A stretch of 38,765 nucleotides of DNA from Vreelandella arcis (lineage in GTDB: Bacteria > Pseudomonadota > Gammaproteobacteria > Pseudomonadales > Halomonadaceae). The position numbers were made by a program, and so were the translations under genes. Shown here piece after piece: positions 24,170-33,742 of the stretch. Each line of letters starts with the position of its first letter. The stretch's first letter is position 1. The stretch spans positions 1 to 38,765 of the forward strand of contig NZ_FNII01000024.1 of NCBI RefSeq assembly GCF_900103865.1, given 5' to 3'. The notes beneath the pieces were generated by a model. That model worked only from the letters and a program-made list of their open reading frames with translations. It ran no database searches and was not told where the DNA came from.

Positions 24170-25264
24170 TTAAGCACGCCCTGGCGTTGACGTGAGCGCG
24201 AACGGCTGGAGGTGATTGAGTAGCGACTTTACGGGCGCCGCCAAACCCAGCGCGGGTGGATGGCGCGGATCATACCAAGTCCCTCCTTCACGAACCCCTT
24301 GCAGCCTATCGCAACTGACCGGCTGTGGGGTAATCGCTAAGCGAAAATGGCTGAAGGTATGCTGAAAAGACGCTAATGCCGACGCGCGTTTCGGCGCTAC
24401 AACGTTGGCTTCTAACCAGTCGTTAAGATCGCCTTGGCTGTCGAATTGGGGCAAGCTCCAAAGCCCTCCCCAGAGTCCGCTGGGGGGGCGTTGCTCAAGC
24501 CACACATGACCGTTTGGGTCGCACAGCAGCAGCATAATCGTTTCCCGCGTCGGCAGTGGCTTTTTGGGTTTTGATTCAGGATAACGCTGCGGCTCGCCCT
24601 GCGCATACGCCAAGCACACATCGTTAAAAGGGCAACGCTCACAAAGCGGGCGACTACGCTTACACAGGGTGGCCCCAAAATCCATCATGGCTTGGGTATA
24701 GTCGGCTACCCGCGAAGCGGGTGTGTAATAGTCAGCGAGCGCCCACAGCGCTCGCTCAACGCCAGGCTTACCTGGCCACTCCGCGACGGCATGCAACCGG
24801 GTCAGCGAGCGCTTAACGTTGCCATCGAGAATGGCAGCACGCTGGCCGATGCTCTGTGCGATGATCGCCCCTGCCGTTGAGCGACCAATACCAGGCAGCG
24901 CCATGAGTGCTTCGACGCTGTCGGTGGGCAGCTCGCCTTGGTGGGCGTCAACCACTTGCTGTGCGGCTTTATGCATGTTGCGAGCACGTGCGTAGTACCC
25001 AAGCCCCGTCCACAGATGCAGCACTTCATCTTGCGGCGCTTCCGCCAGTGCCGTCAGCGATGGGAAGTGCGCCATGAAGCGTTCGAAATAGGGAATGACC
25101 GTGGACACTTGGGTCTGCTGTAACATGATTTCCGAGACCCACACGCGGTAAGCACTGCGCGGTGATTGCCAGGGTAGGTCATGGCGTCCCTCTCGATCAA
25201 ACCAAGCGAGCAGGCGTTGTTGAAACGCCTCAGCGGCCAGCCGCGGCGAGGGCATGTCCGTCAT
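24170..25264 (-). CDS. mutY: A/G-specific adenine glycosylase MutY
   Basis: This 364-residue base-excision-repair enzyme removes adenine mispaired with 8-oxoguanine. The catalytic Glu is E45 in VSEIMLQQTQV. The helix-hairpin-helix is LMALPGIGRSTAGAI, followed by the Asp in AAILDGNVKR. Four cysteines in C-x6-C-x2-C-x5-C spacing (CKRSRPLCERCPFNDVC) hold a 4Fe-4S cluster. The C-terminal third is the NUDIX-like domain that reads 8-oxoG. AAGGAG five bases ahead supports the ATG at 25264. The length is normal and no key residue is missing. Confidence 0.97.
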   Translation of the reverse strand: MTDMPSPRLAAEAFQQRLLAWFDREGRHDLPWQSPRSAYRVWVSEIMLQQTQVSTVIPYFERFMAHFPSLTALAEAPQDEVLHLWTGLGYYARARNMHKAAQQVVDAHQGELPTDSVEALMALPGIGRSTAGAIIAQSIGQRAAILDGNVKRSLTRLHAVAEWPGKPGVERALWALADYYTPASRVADYTQAMMDFGATLCKRSRPLCERCPFNDVCLAYAQGEPQRYPESKPKKPLPTRETIMLLLCDPNGHVWLEQRPPSGLWGGLWSLPQFDSQGDLNDWLEANVVAPKRASALASFQHTFSHFRLAITPQPVSCDRLQGVREGGTWYDPRHPPALGLAAPVKSLLNHLQPFALTSTPGRA

Positions 25265-25292
25265 GCAATCTCCTTAATCAAACGGTGCGCTG

Positions 25293-25323
25293 ATATAAAA
25301 AGCGCCGGCTCATGACCGGCGCT
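25293..25323 (-). terminator. Rho-independent terminator after the AsmA-family gene
   Basis: AGCGCCGG (25301-25308) and CCGGCGCT (25316-25323) form an 8-bp GC stem with a 7-base loop. On the minus strand it is followed by a TTTTTATA run (25294-25301), directly downstream of the AsmA-family stop at 25341. Confidence 0.85.
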
Positions 25324-25340
25324 GCGCTGACGACTTTAGG

Positions 25341-27680
25341 CTAGTCAAACAACCGCCGAAGTCCTTCGCGTATGGTGTCGCCACTGCCTTCACCTAAGCG
25401 CTCATCCAGCGAGTCCAGGGACTCGTCAAGCCGCTCTTCAAGCGCCTCTTCAACTTGACCACCCGCCTCCTGCTGAATGAGATCAACCACGGAGCGTTGG
25501 AAGGCATCGCGATCCAAGCGACACCACTCGCCACGTGCGTCGCTTATATGGCCTTCACAGCGCAGTGGCAGCGGTAGCTCTTCAAGGCGCGGATTCACGT
25601 CACACGCTGCGTCTGCCGTATCGACGAGTCGGGCGTTAGCCTGGGTATCAAAGCGCTGGCTGGTGAGGTTGTATTCACCGCCACCCTGCACGTCGATACC
25701 AGGGACGCTAATCAGCAAATCGTCGCTATGTACCACCCCGTCTCGGATCTGAAGCGTGGCGACAAACTCATCGAAGGCGGTATCGCTCGACCAGTCACGT
25801 TGAACGTTTTCGCCTTCCAGTTGGGCGGCAAGCTCACACATCTCTTGAGAGACGTTAAAGTCGAGAATAGCCCCCTCCGTCAAACGGGCGTCCAAGTCGC
25901 CATTCAAGTTGCGCAGTAAAGCCTCGCGTTGGTTGCCTCGTGTGGTGAGGTCGCCACTCAGATTGAGACGGCCACGTAGAGGCGATGTCTCATCGCCTTC
26001 GCTAAGCGTTTCAATGAGGGGCGCGACTTTAACGTTGCGTATGGTCGGCGAAAGTGACCACTTTAGATCGCTTTCTCGTGCGTCTAAACGGCCGTTAGCT
26101 GCCAATTCACCTTCATAAAAGCCCGCTTCAAAACGGCTCAGTTGGTGCTGGCCTTGCTCCCCTTGCAACTGCATGCGTACATCGCTAAAGGCCATCCCTC
26201 CCAATATCATCGAATTAATGCTCAGGTTGCCATTGATGGTTGACGATGCCAGCCATGCTTGGGGCAAAAGCGTAGCGGGGTCATCAGCCACAGCGGTATT
26301 AATAAGCCCTAAGCTCGCTTGCTGTTCAACATTGCCACGTGGCAAATAACGATCAAGATTGAGCTCATCCCCTTCAAGATCAAACTCGATGTGTGACCCA
26401 TCCAGGCGAGCGCTCAGCTCACCGGTAAAGGTGCTGTCGTCTACAACCAGCGACAAGCTGGGCAGTGCGACCTTGTGCAAATCACCTTCAATGGGGCTGG
26501 TCATGGCGACATCACTAAGCGCGGCTTCGCTGGTGGTATTAAGCGTTACGCCGGCACGCGACAGCCACGGACGCAAGGTGGACGGAGCCGCGGTTAGCTG
26601 ACCTTGGTACTCAGGTGCATCGCGCAGTTGCGATACATTGACATGCCCATTGATCCTCAGGTTATCCGGCCCGGTGAGCTGCATATCTTTTAACCGGGCC
26701 GTTTGGGCCTGCCAATCCCCTTCAAGCCCGAACGCCAGCGCAAGCGCTAAACTACCTTCCCAGTTTTCCGGGTGGCGTAGATTTGTTTCGAGCCTACCCT
26801 CACGGAGACTTAACTGCTGCTCACCGAGCCGGACAACGGTTTCCGCTGCCGCCAGATTCAACTGTTGAGGTTCGCTTTCTGGTGCGAAACGGGTGCGTGT
26901 ATTCAGTTGGGTGTTTTCTAACACGAACCGTTGATTTTCCAAGTCAAGCTGCAGACGTGTATCAAGGCCAATTTCACTCGACACATCGGGCATCCGCTCA
27001 AGCGCTTCAGCATCCAGGTTGTTGTGCGTGGTCAGCTTAAACATCGCCTTAAGGGGAAATGACCGGACGGGGTTAACGTTACTGCCTGAGATATTGAGTT
27101 CTTGCAGATGCCAGACGACCTGGGCTTGTTCGTCGCGGAAGCGAATATCCGCTTGATTTATGTTGACACTGGCAATACTGAGCACCACTTCCAGGCTGCT
27201 GGCGTCGGCATTTGGTCCGGCGCTAGCAGGTGCCAGCACGGTTTCAGCTTCGTCGCTTTGCTCCATGAGCCTATCCAGCAGCGGTTCCCAGTTGCCCTGC
27301 CCATCGGCATTGCGCTTTAGGTTTAAACGCATACCATCCATGGTTAAGCCATCTACAGCGATTTCCCCACGCAGCAAAGGTGCAAAAGCGACACTGACTT
27401 CGGCACGATCAATGGCGGCAAATGCCGGTTCCTCTTCACTGTTCTGGCTAGGCAGCCAGGCGTTGGCCGTTTCGACGCTGACGCCGATACGCGGATAAAA
27501 CGACCAGTTCAGCGGCCCATCCAACTCTAAGTTCAGTCCCGTCTGCTCTTCGACCACGGCGGTTAACCGGGGTTTGAAGTCTTCTGGATCCAAAAACGTA
27601 GTGACATATACAACCGCGGCGACAGCCACAATCGCCAAAATGCCGATAGCTGCCAGCACAATGCGTAATAATTGTCTCAT
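25341..27680 (-). CDS. AsmA-family envelope protein
   Basis: The 779-residue protein has one N-terminal membrane helix (about 5-27, IVLAAIGILAIVAVAAVVYV) and then a long periplasmic part. The AsmA N-domain is evident (FKPRLTAVVEEQTGLNLELDGPLNWSFYPRIGVSVETA), and the C-terminal AsmA region contains LNLSGDLTTRGN and DGVVHSDDLLISVPGIDVQGGG. AsmA-type proteins (AsmA, YhdP, TamB relatives) form long grooves thought to move or handle lipids between membranes. At 779 residues it is longer than E. coli AsmA. The start overlaps the stop of the GNAT gene by one base (TAATG), so the two are coupled. The C-terminal tail is very Glu/Asp-rich. Confidence 0.9.
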   Translation of the reverse strand: MRQLLRIVLAAIGILAIVAVAAVVYVTTFLDPEDFKPRLTAVVEEQTGLNLELDGPLNWSFYPRIGVSVETANAWLPSQNSEEEPAFAAIDRAEVSVAFAPLLRGEIAVDGLTMDGMRLNLKRNADGQGNWEPLLDRLMEQSDEAETVLAPASAGPNADASSLEVVLSIASVNINQADIRFRDEQAQVVWHLQELNISGSNVNPVRSFPLKAMFKLTTHNNLDAEALERMPDVSSEIGLDTRLQLDLENQRFVLENTQLNTRTRFAPESEPQQLNLAAAETVVRLGEQQLSLREGRLETNLRHPENWEGSLALALAFGLEGDWQAQTARLKDMQLTGPDNLRINGHVNVSQLRDAPEYQGQLTAAPSTLRPWLSRAGVTLNTTSEAALSDVAMTSPIEGDLHKVALPSLSLVVDDSTFTGELSARLDGSHIEFDLEGDELNLDRYLPRGNVEQQASLGLINTAVADDPATLLPQAWLASSTINGNLSINSMILGGMAFSDVRMQLQGEQGQHQLSRFEAGFYEGELAANGRLDARESDLKWSLSPTIRNVKVAPLIETLSEGDETSPLRGRLNLSGDLTTRGNQREALLRNLNGDLDARLTEGAILDFNVSQEMCELAAQLEGENVQRDWSSDTAFDEFVATLQIRDGVVHSDDLLISVPGIDVQGGGEYNLTSQRFDTQANARLVDTADAACDVNPRLEELPLPLRCEGHISDARGEWCRLDRDAFQRSVVDLIQQEAGGQVEEALEERLDESLDSLDERLGEGSGDTIREGLRRLFD

Positions 27681-28162
27681 TACCCTTTTCCTTGTGGGTC
27701 TAATTCAGCAAAATCGCTGGTCACTGAGGTATCTGACGAGGCATGCTCACTGCTCGGGACAGGCCGATAGCCCAGTTTCGACAGCAATACACGATCAGCC
27801 AATGGCAGTGATGAAGTGGCTACGCGTAGCACCCGCCGGTCTTGTTTTGCCTGTTCACCCAGCAGCGCCATGAGCCTGGATCCCACGCCTCTGCGACGTG
27901 TCGTCTTGCGCACACATAGATCTGATAGCCACCATGCGCCATCCTGCCCTTCTTTAATCGCGACAGCGCCTAATAGCCGATCATTAAAATGCGCACAGCC
28001 AAAAAAGTGCCGCTGCTGCAAATGCTGCTCGATAAAAGGTTCAACCGTTTGGCTGGGCATTCGATCTTGGGGGGCATCGTAATAGATGCGCAGCAAGTCG
28101 AGGCGCACTTGCTCGTCGGCTTGCCAACGGGCTTGGTCGACGTAGTGCAGTGTCACCGGCAT
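27680..28162 (-). CDS. GNAT-fold protein, probably PanZ/PanM-like
   Basis: The 160-residue protein has a GNAT core: FNDRLLGAVAI, WWLSDLCVRKTTRRRGVGSRLM (the acetyl-CoA pyrophosphate loop is RRRGVG) and a final LLSKLGYRPV strand. The order and the RxxTRRRGVG stretch resemble PanZ (PanM), the acetyl-CoA sensor that activates aspartate decarboxylase PanD for pantothenate synthesis. A plain N-acetyltransferase is the alternative. I chose the ATG at 28162, which has AGGA about nine bases ahead and opens with the family-like MPVTLHYVD. The longer frame to 28252 adds unrelated residues and runs toward the his promoter. Its stop overlaps the start of the AsmA-family gene. Confidence 0.7.
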   Translation of the reverse strand: MPVTLHYVDQARWQADEQVRLDLLRIYYDAPQDRMPSQTVEPFIEQHLQQRHFFGCAHFNDRLLGAVAIKEGQDGAWWLSDLCVRKTTRRRGVGSRLMALLGEQAKQDRRVLRVATSSLPLADRVLLSKLGYRPVPSSEHASSDTSVTSDFAELDPQGKG

Positions 28163-28260
28163 GGACGTTTTCCTTTTCACCAACGCAGCAAAGCTGCTTT
28201 TCTTTACATCGCAAGATGGATACCTTGCGCGCATTGTAGCGGATAGGGGCACCGATTCAC

Positions 28261-28266
28261 TATAAT
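28261..28266 (+). promoter_or_regulatory. Candidate -10 box of the hisBHAF operon
   Basis: A perfect TATAAT lies about 100 bases before the hisB start, in the gap between divergent genes. No good -35 is found at 17 bases; a TTGTAG lies 21 bases away. No leader peptide or attenuator is obvious in the remaining leader. Confidence 0.4.
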
Positions 28267-28366
28267 GGCTGCTTTGCCAAAAAGGGTTGCCCTTTTCACA
28301 CGGTGGTATCGTTTATTTGGACCATCGGCTTCCCTCTAGAGTGCGCAACAGCGCAGGAGTTGCAAG

Positions 28367-28960
28367 ATGTCAGCGCGAATCGCCACGGTAAGCCGTGACA
28401 CTAACGAAACGCAGATCAGCGTCAGCGTCAACCTCGACGGCGAGGGTCGCCTAACGTGCCAAACCGGTGTTCCGTTCCTCGATCACATGCTCGACCAAGT
28501 GGCGCGGCATGGCATGATGGATCTCGATATTAACGCCACCGGCGACTTACATATCGATGACCACCATACGGTTGAAGATTTGGGCATTACACTAGGCCAA
28601 GCCTTTGATAAGGCGATTGGCGACAAGCGAGGCATTTACCGATACGGCCATGCATACGTGCCCCTGGATGAAGCACTGTCCCGCGTGGTAGTGGATTTTT
28701 CGGGCCGTCCCGGTCTATACATGAATGTCGATTTCAGCCGCGATACCATTGGCCAATTCGAGACCCAGTTGGTCGCCGAGTTTTTCCAGGGCTTTGTTAA
28801 CCACGCACGCGTCACGTTGCACATCGACAACCTAAAGGGCGACAACGCTCACCACCAGGCCGAAACCGTTTTCAAAGCCTTTGGCCGGGCGCTACGCATG
28901 GCGGCAGCCGAAGATCCGCGTATGGCGGGTCAAATGCCCTCGACCAAGGGAAGCTTATAA
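28367..28960 (+). CDS. hisB: Imidazoleglycerol-phosphate dehydratase
   Basis: This 197-residue enzyme catalyses the sixth step of histidine synthesis (imidazoleglycerol phosphate to imidazoleacetol phosphate). Metal-binding histidines are in the family motifs [23 protein letters not shown] and [19 protein letters not shown]. It is the stand-alone dehydratase form, without the phosphatase domain of the E. coli bifunctional HisB. GGAG about eight bases before the ATG at 28367 supports the start. It is first in the hisB-hisH-hisA-hisF cluster. Confidence 0.97.
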   Translation: MSARIATVSRDTNETQISVSVNLDGEGRLTCQTGVPFLDHMLDQVARHGMMDLDINATGDLHIDDHHTVEDLGITLGQAFDKAIGDKRGIYRYGHAYVPLDEALSRVVVDFSGRPGLYMNVDFSRDTIGQFETQLVAEFFQGFVNHARVTLHIDNLKGDNAHHQAETVFKAFGRALRMAAAEDPRMAGQMPSTKGSL

Positions 28961-29012
28961 TGTACCTCGGCACCGCTGGCGACTCGCTGTCCACCTCCAA
29001 AAGGAGCGCTTA

Positions 29013-29654
29013 ATGACCATTGCTGTCATCGACTATGGAATGGGTAACCTGCATTCGGTCGCAAAAGCACTTGAGCATGTCACCCATGAAAACGTAGTCA
29101 TTACTCGTGACCCGCGGCGCATTTTAGGCGCGACCCGGTTGGTTTTGCCCGGCCAGGGAGCTATCCGTGACTGCGTAGGGGAGCTGGAACGTACCGAGTT
29201 ACGCGGGCTAGTCGACGATATCCTTACCCGGCAAGGCAAACCGCTACTGGGCATCTGCGTTGGCCAGCAGATGTTAATGGAGCGCAGTGAAGAAAACGGC
29301 GGTGTCGATTGCCTGGGTTTTTTCCCAGGCCAAGTGAATCGCTTTCCGGCCACCATGCGTGACCAGCACGACCAACGCTTGAAAGTGCCTCACATGGGCT
29401 GGAATTTGCTGGAGCAGCATCAACCCCACCCATTATGGGAAGGCATTGACCAACACGAGCACTTCTATTTTGTACACAGTTACTATGTAGAAGCGGCGGA
29501 CGACGCCCATGTATTCGGCACCACCCAATACGGTAGCGTGAACGCTCATGTGGCCATCGGCCGAGACAGCACCTTTGCCGTGCAATTCCACCCGGAAAAA
29601 AGCTCTCGTGCGGGCCTTCGCCTGCTGGAAAACTTTGTCACCTGGACGCCTTGA
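29013..29654 (+). CDS. hisH: Imidazole glycerol phosphate synthase, glutaminase subunit HisH
   Basis: The 213-residue glutaminase supplies ammonia to HisF for closing the imidazole ring and making AICAR. The class I amidotransferase nucleophile is Cys82 in LGICVGQQ, and the His-Glu pair is in VQFHPEKS near residue 190. I start it at the ATG at 29013, preceded by AAGGAG (29000-29005), with the family opening [15 protein letters not shown]. The longer frame from 28881 overlaps hisB and is not used. Confidence 0.96.
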   Translation: MTIAVIDYGMGNLHSVAKALEHVTHENVVITRDPRRILGATRLVLPGQGAIRDCVGELERTELRGLVDDILTRQGKPLLGICVGQQMLMERSEENGGVDCLGFFPGQVNRFPATMRDQHDQRLKVPHMGWNLLEQHQPHPLWEGIDQHEHFYFVHSYYVEAADDAHVFGTTQYGSVNAHVAIGRDSTFAVQFHPEKSSRAGLRLLENFVTWTP

Positions 29655-29665
29655 GAGGATTCACT

Positions 29666-30412
29666 ATGTTGATAATTCCCGCGATTGATCTCAAAGACGG
29701 CCAGTGTGTACGTTTGAAGCAAGGCCGCATGGACGACGCCACCTCTTACGGCGATGACCCCGTCGCCATGGCCGCCCGTTGGGTGGAAGCCGGTGCACGC
29801 CGGCTACATTTGGTCGACTTAAACGGTGCCTTTGAAGGCAAGCCGGTGAATGGCGAGGCGGTAACCGCCATTGCCCGCGCCTACCCCAAGCTGCCCATTC
29901 AGATTGGCGGCGGCATCCGTTCAGCCGAGACCATCGAACACTACCTGGAAGCGGGCGTTTCCTACGTCATCATCGGCACTAAGGCAGTGAAAGAGCCAGA
30001 CTTCGTTACCGATATGTGTCGCGCCTTCCCGGGCCATGTCATTGTCGGGCTTGACGCAAAAGACGGGTTTGTAGCCACCGACGGTTGGGCCGAAGTCTCC
30101 ACCATGAAAGCCACCGATCTTGCCAAACGCTTCGCCGACGACGGTGTGTCGAGCATTGTCTATACCGATATTGCGCGTGACGGCATGATGCAGGGCGTTA
30201 ACGTTGAGGCGACCGCCCAATTGGCCCGCGAAGGCGGCCTGCCAGTGATTGCCTCAGGGGGCGTGACCAACCTTGATGACATCAAAGCACTTTGCGAGGT
30301 AGCTGACAGCGGCATCTTGGGTGCCATCACCGGGCGCGCTATTTATGAGGGCAGCCTGGACGTTGCCGACGCCCAGCGCTTAAGTGACCAACTGACGGGA
30401 GGCAGCGCATGA
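29666..30412 (+). CDS. hisA: ProFAR isomerase HisA
   Basis: This 248-residue (beta/alpha)8 enzyme isomerises ProFAR to PRFAR, the fourth step in histidine synthesis. The catalytic Asp pair is in [14 protein letters not shown] (first barrel strand) and [12 protein letters not shown]. Phosphate-binding Gly motifs are QIGGGIRS and ASGGV. The start is the ATG at 29666 after GAGGA (29655-29659); an ATG at 29651 would overlap the hisH stop. The stop overlaps the hisF start (ATGA at 30409-30412). Confidence 0.96.
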   Translation: MLIIPAIDLKDGQCVRLKQGRMDDATSYGDDPVAMAARWVEAGARRLHLVDLNGAFEGKPVNGEAVTAIARAYPKLPIQIGGGIRSAETIEHYLEAGVSYVIIGTKAVKEPDFVTDMCRAFPGHVIVGLDAKDGFVATDGWAEVSTMKATDLAKRFADDGVSSIVYTDIARDGMMQGVNVEATAQLAREGGLPVIASGGVTNLDDIKALCEVADSGILGAITGRAIYEGSLDVADAQRLSDQLTGGSA

Positions 30413-31182
30413 GTTTAGCCAAGCGCATCATCCCCTGTTTAGATGTGGATGGCGGACGCGTCGTCAAAGGCGTGAACTTCATCGGCATCCGCGATGCGGG
30501 CGATCCCGTTGAAATCGCCAAGCGTTACAACCAACAAGGCGCGGATGAGATCACCTTCCTGGATATCACCGCCAGCCACGAAGACCGCGCGACCACGGTT
30601 GATATGGTGGAGCGGATTGCCGGAGAGGTGTTTATACCACTCACCGTGGGCGGCGGCATTCGTAGCTGTGACGACATTCGCACCATGCTTAACGTTGGCG
30701 CGGATAAAGTCTCCATCAACACGGCGGCAGTGACCAACCCCGACTTTGTTCGTGAAGCCGCTGAACGCTTCGGCAGCCAATGTATCGTGGTGGCCATTGA
30801 TGCCAAAAAGGTCTCAAACGAGGGTGAACCGCCGCGCTGGGAAATTTTCACCCACGGCGGACGCCGCCCGACCGGCCTGGATGCGATCGAGTGGGCGCAG
30901 AAGATGGTTGAGTTCGGCGCGGGCGAACTGCTGCTCACCAGCATGGATCGCGACGGTACCAAAGCAGGCTTTGACCTGGGCGTTACCCACGCCATTGCAG
31001 AAGCGGTCAGCGTGCCGGTGATTGCGTCGGGTGGGGTAGGTAACTTGGATCACCTCGTCGATGGGGTTATAAAAGGCGGCGCTGACGCCGTGTTGGCCGC
31101 CAGTATTTTCCATTTCGGTGAATACACCATTCCGGAGGCCAAACGCTACATGGCCGAACGCGGCATCGATATGCGTTTATAG
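30409..31182 (+). CDS. hisF: Imidazole glycerol phosphate synthase, cyclase subunit HisF
   Basis: This 257-residue (beta/alpha)8 cyclase partners HisH and converts PRFAR plus ammonia to imidazoleglycerol phosphate and AICAR. The catalytic Asp residues are in [14 protein letters not shown] (first strand) and VVAIDAKK. Phosphate-binding loops are TVGGGIRS and [10 protein letters not shown]. Length and motifs are normal. It is coupled to hisA by a 4-base overlap and is the last gene of the cluster. Confidence 0.97.
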   Translation: MSLAKRIIPCLDVDGGRVVKGVNFIGIRDAGDPVEIAKRYNQQGADEITFLDITASHEDRATTVDMVERIAGEVFIPLTVGGGIRSCDDIRTMLNVGADKVSINTAAVTNPDFVREAAERFGSQCIVVAIDAKKVSNEGEPPRWEIFTHGGRRPTGLDAIEWAQKMVEFGAGELLLTSMDRDGTKAGFDLGVTHAIAEAVSVPVIASGGVGNLDHLVDGVIKGGADAVLAASIFHFGEYTIPEAKRYMAERGIDMRL

Positions 31183-31200
31183 CAATAGCCATCACATGCA

Positions 31201-31226
31201 GGCCGCCGCCCTCACCGTCGGCGGCC
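31201..31226. terminator. Strong stem between converging hisF and yjaG-like genes
   Basis: GGCCGCCG (31201-31208) and CGGCGGCC (31219-31226) form an 8-bp GC-only stem between the two stops (31182 and 31230). Neither strand has a clear U-run, so it may be only partly effective as a terminator. Confidence 0.6.
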
Positions 31227-31229
31227 GTG

Positions 31230-31826
31230 TTATGCCTCTTCCAGTGACAACCCCAAGTTACTGATACCGCCATTTCTGCCCAGTTGGCGAATCGCTTTTA
31301 GAGAGTCTTTGGTAATCGGTTGCGATACTTCTTCCAGTACGGCGTCTTGAAAGTTGTTTTCGTCTTCGGTCAACGGGTGGTCGCGGATGAGTAACGCCAA
31401 AGCGTTTGCATCTTCTTCGCCTTCGGTCAGTTCAATAAAGGCGCGCACGCCCGCGCGCGAGGTGCGACTGACATCCAACACGGCCTCGGGCGACTCCCCC
31501 TGCAGCGTATCCAGCAACGCCGATATCGACACCACGGCATCTAACGCCCGGCGAGCCCCAAAGCTCTCATCGTCTTCAGGCGGCTCACACTCCGCCAGTT
31601 TTTCCGCCTGGCGGGCAAAATCGATACTCGCGTTAGGCACGCTCAGGCGCTCCCAGACCAGGTTGAGCACTGTCCGCAGTGTATGCCCATCGCCATACCC
31701 CGTGGTTTGTTCGTAAAGCGCATAATTGGGCAGGAGGCGCTCGCAAAGCGCTGCCATGAACGCTTGCTGAGCGACGAGTGGGAGTTGCTGAAGCCGTTGA
31801 TAAAAGCCTGGGGGATTGGACGCCAT
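31230..31826 (-). CDS. YjaG family protein (DUF416)
   Basis: The 198-residue cytoplasmic protein is close in length to E. coli YjaG. Recognisable parts are the N-terminal FYQRLQQLPLVAQQAFMAALCERLLPNYALY and the acidic C-terminal region (ELTEGEEDANAL). The protein is mostly helical and acidic. The biochemical function of the family is unknown. I chose the ATG at 31826, after an AGGA site, over the longer frame to 31961. The upstream neighbour is divergent. Confidence 0.85.
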   Translation of the reverse strand: MASNPPGFYQRLQQLPLVAQQAFMAALCERLLPNYALYEQTTGYGDGHTLRTVLNLVWERLSVPNASIDFARQAEKLAECEPPEDDESFGARRALDAVVSISALLDTLQGESPEAVLDVSRTSRAGVRAFIELTEGEEDANALALLIRDHPLTEDENNFQDAVLEEVSQPITKDSLKAIRQLGRNGGISNLGLSLEEA

Positions 31827-31949
31827 ACGGTTTTCCTGAATCGTCTTACACAAGTGATTGGTGAAATAGGCACAATACGTTATCGTCGCTAAAGTGTCGG
31901 CAGAGCCACTGTTGACGCTTTCGCGATGGCGGCCGGCGAGGAGATTACC

Positions 31950-32636
31950 ATGCATATCCATCTGCTACAGCACGGCCCTGACCACGAACCCGCCCGGTTA
32001 ACCGACTGGCTAACCAGTATGGGGCATAGCTACACCGTTTTTCATCTTTACAACGGCGAGCTCACCCCACCGGCCGGTGATAGTGACGCCCTTATCGTGC
32101 TCGATGGCCCCGACGGTTTCGTCCAGGCGCCACCGGCCTGGTACAAGGCCGAAAGCAAGCTAATCAACCGCTACCTGGACGGCCAAAAACCCCTGATGGG
32201 CATCGGCCTGGGCGCGCTCTGGATCGCCGATGCGCTGGGCAGCATAGTAGCCCCTGGCACTTACCCGGAAACCGGCTGGCACACCATTCAATTAGCACCG
32301 GAAAGCCCGTTCGACTTACCGGAACAATTTGAAGCCTTTATGTGGCACCGCTATGTGTTTAGTTTGCCTGATAATGCCCTGCCCTGTGGCGGTAGCGAAG
32401 CCGCACCGCTTCAAGGATTTAGCTGGGATGCAGGGCGCGTCATCGGACTGCTTTACCACCTTGAAGTGACACCAAAGAGCGTCGAACCTTTATTTGAACA
32501 CCACGCGCTAAGTGCCGAACGGCATGACTTTATGCAGCCGGAAGCCGATATACGTCAACAGCCCAAGCGCTTTGACCCGCTCGCCGCTCTGCTTGACCGC
32601 TTAATGTGTCAATGGCTGCGGCCTGCACCTGCTTAA
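31950..32636 (+). CDS. Class I glutamine amidotransferase-like protein lacking the catalytic Cys
   Basis: The 228-residue protein has the class I GATase fold. It opens MHIHLLQHGPDHEPARL, has the oxyanion strand LIVLDGPDG and a nucleophile elbow that reads MGIGLGALWIADALG. The position normally held by Cys (GxCxGxQ) is Gly86, encoded GGC, so the usual glutaminase reaction should not work. The His-Glu pair is still visible in LLYHLEVTP. Strong ribosome binding site GAGGAG (31938-31943) precedes the ATG. The stop overlaps that of the converging mnmH. It could be a non-catalytic relative with a binding or regulatory role. Confidence 0.85.
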   Translation: MHIHLLQHGPDHEPARLTDWLTSMGHSYTVFHLYNGELTPPAGDSDALIVLDGPDGFVQAPPAWYKAESKLINRYLDGQKPLMGIGLGALWIADALGSIVAPGTYPETGWHTIQLAPESPFDLPEQFEAFMWHRYVFSLPDNALPCGGSEAAPLQGFSWDAGRVIGLLYHLEVTPKSVEPLFEHHALSAERHDFMQPEADIRQQPKRFDPLAALLDRLMCQWLRPAPA

Positions 32637-33742
32637 ATGAGCAATTCGCCTTTTTCACGACTCCAGTGGCGGGCAGCGGCTAAGCAGCTTTCCCAGTCAC
32701 CTACATGGTATTCCTGCACGCCAGCATCGCGCTGGCGTGCTAGATGGTAGCGATACATCGGGTCGTAATATTCGGTAAGCAACGGCGCTAACCAGGCTTC
32801 ATGGGCTTGAGGGTTGCCTCTTTCATGTTCCCTGAACGCCAGCGACTGTAACCGCTGAAGGCGTTGCAACCGCGCGTTCCCTAACCGTTTTTTCAATCGC
32901 CATAAGGCATTACTCAGCTGCTCGCGCATACGCTGGCAACCGATCTCTGGCCCATAGAGAACTTGATAGGCCTGCTCAAGATCGAGAATATAATCCCGCT
33001 GGAGCTGCTCCAAACGCCAGTCCAGTGGCATTTCAACCCGCAAGCGCGGGGCTCGCTCCATCGCCCTCCAGAAGCTAAGCGGCACGTTCACCTCGCCAAT
33101 TTGGCGCGACTCGTCCTCCACGACCAAGGGCCCCGTCAGCATGAGCAAACGCTGCGCAAGGCGATGCTCGAAATCGATTTGGCAGGGCGGAGGCTCAGGT
33201 GAACGACCAAACGCGGAACCTTTGTGCTGCGCAAACCCCTCTAGATCAATCCCGTTGGTTAACCGATTAATCAGCACCGTTTTTGCGCAGCCGGTTAGCC
33301 CGGCCACTGCCAGAAGTGGCTGTTGCGCAGCCTCATCAATACGCCCGAGTAGCCCCTGGCGCAATGCTTTCCAACCACCTTCAATACGCGGTCTTACCAA
33401 GCCTGTGTCGGCCAGCCATTGCTGGACGATTTGCGAGCGCAAGCCACCTCGAAAACAATAAATAACGGCGTCAGGATGGCGGGCTATGTAATCTCGCCAA
33501 GCCGCAACACGGGCCTCTTTTACCGTGCCGCTGACTAGCTCATTGCCCAGGCCAATCGCGGCTTCTTGCCCCTGTTGTTGATAGGCGATGCCTACGCGAT
33601 GACGCTCATCATCCATCATCAAGGGTAAGTTGACCGCACCGGGTAAAGCGCCTTTAGCAAACTCAACGGGGGCACGTACATCGATCAACGGGCGGCCTTG
33701 GTGAATGAGCCGCGTATCGGCAGTGACTGTCGGCAGTATCAC
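32633..33742 (-). CDS. mnmH: tRNA 2-selenouridine synthase MnmH (SelU)
   Basis: The 369-residue enzyme exchanges sulfur for selenium in 2-thiouridine at the wobble base of tRNAs for Glu, Gln and Lys, via a geranylated intermediate. The rhodanese-like domain carries the catalytic Cys96 in VIYCFRGGLRS. The P-loop is GLTGCAKTVL, followed by the C-terminal region with PLLTEYYDPMYRYHL. Length and motifs are normal. The start overlaps the selD stop by 4 bases (33739-33742), so selenophosphate supply and use are translationally coupled. Confidence 0.95.
   Translation of the reverse strand: MILPTVTADTRLIHQGRPLIDVRAPVEFAKGALPGAVNLPLMMDDERHRVGIAYQQQGQEAAIGLGNELVSGTVKEARVAAWRDYIARHPDAVIYCFRGGLRSQIVQQWLADTGLVRPRIEGGWKALRQGLLGRIDEAAQQPLLAVAGLTGCAKTVLINRLTNGIDLEGFAQHKGSAFGRSPEPPPCQIDFEHRLAQRLLMLTGPLVVEDESRQIGEVNVPLSFWRAMERAPRLRVEMPLDWRLEQLQRDYILDLEQAYQVLYGPEIGCQRMREQLSNALWRLKKRLGNARLQRLQRLQSLAFREHERGNPQAHEAWLAPLLTEYYDPMYRYHLARQRDAGVQEYHVGDWESCLAAARHWSREKGELLI

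Noticed and set aside
28163..28252. Extended N-terminus of the PanZ-like protein
   Set aside because: The extra residues do not resemble the family, and the frame runs toward the his promoter region; the ATG at 28162 has a better site.
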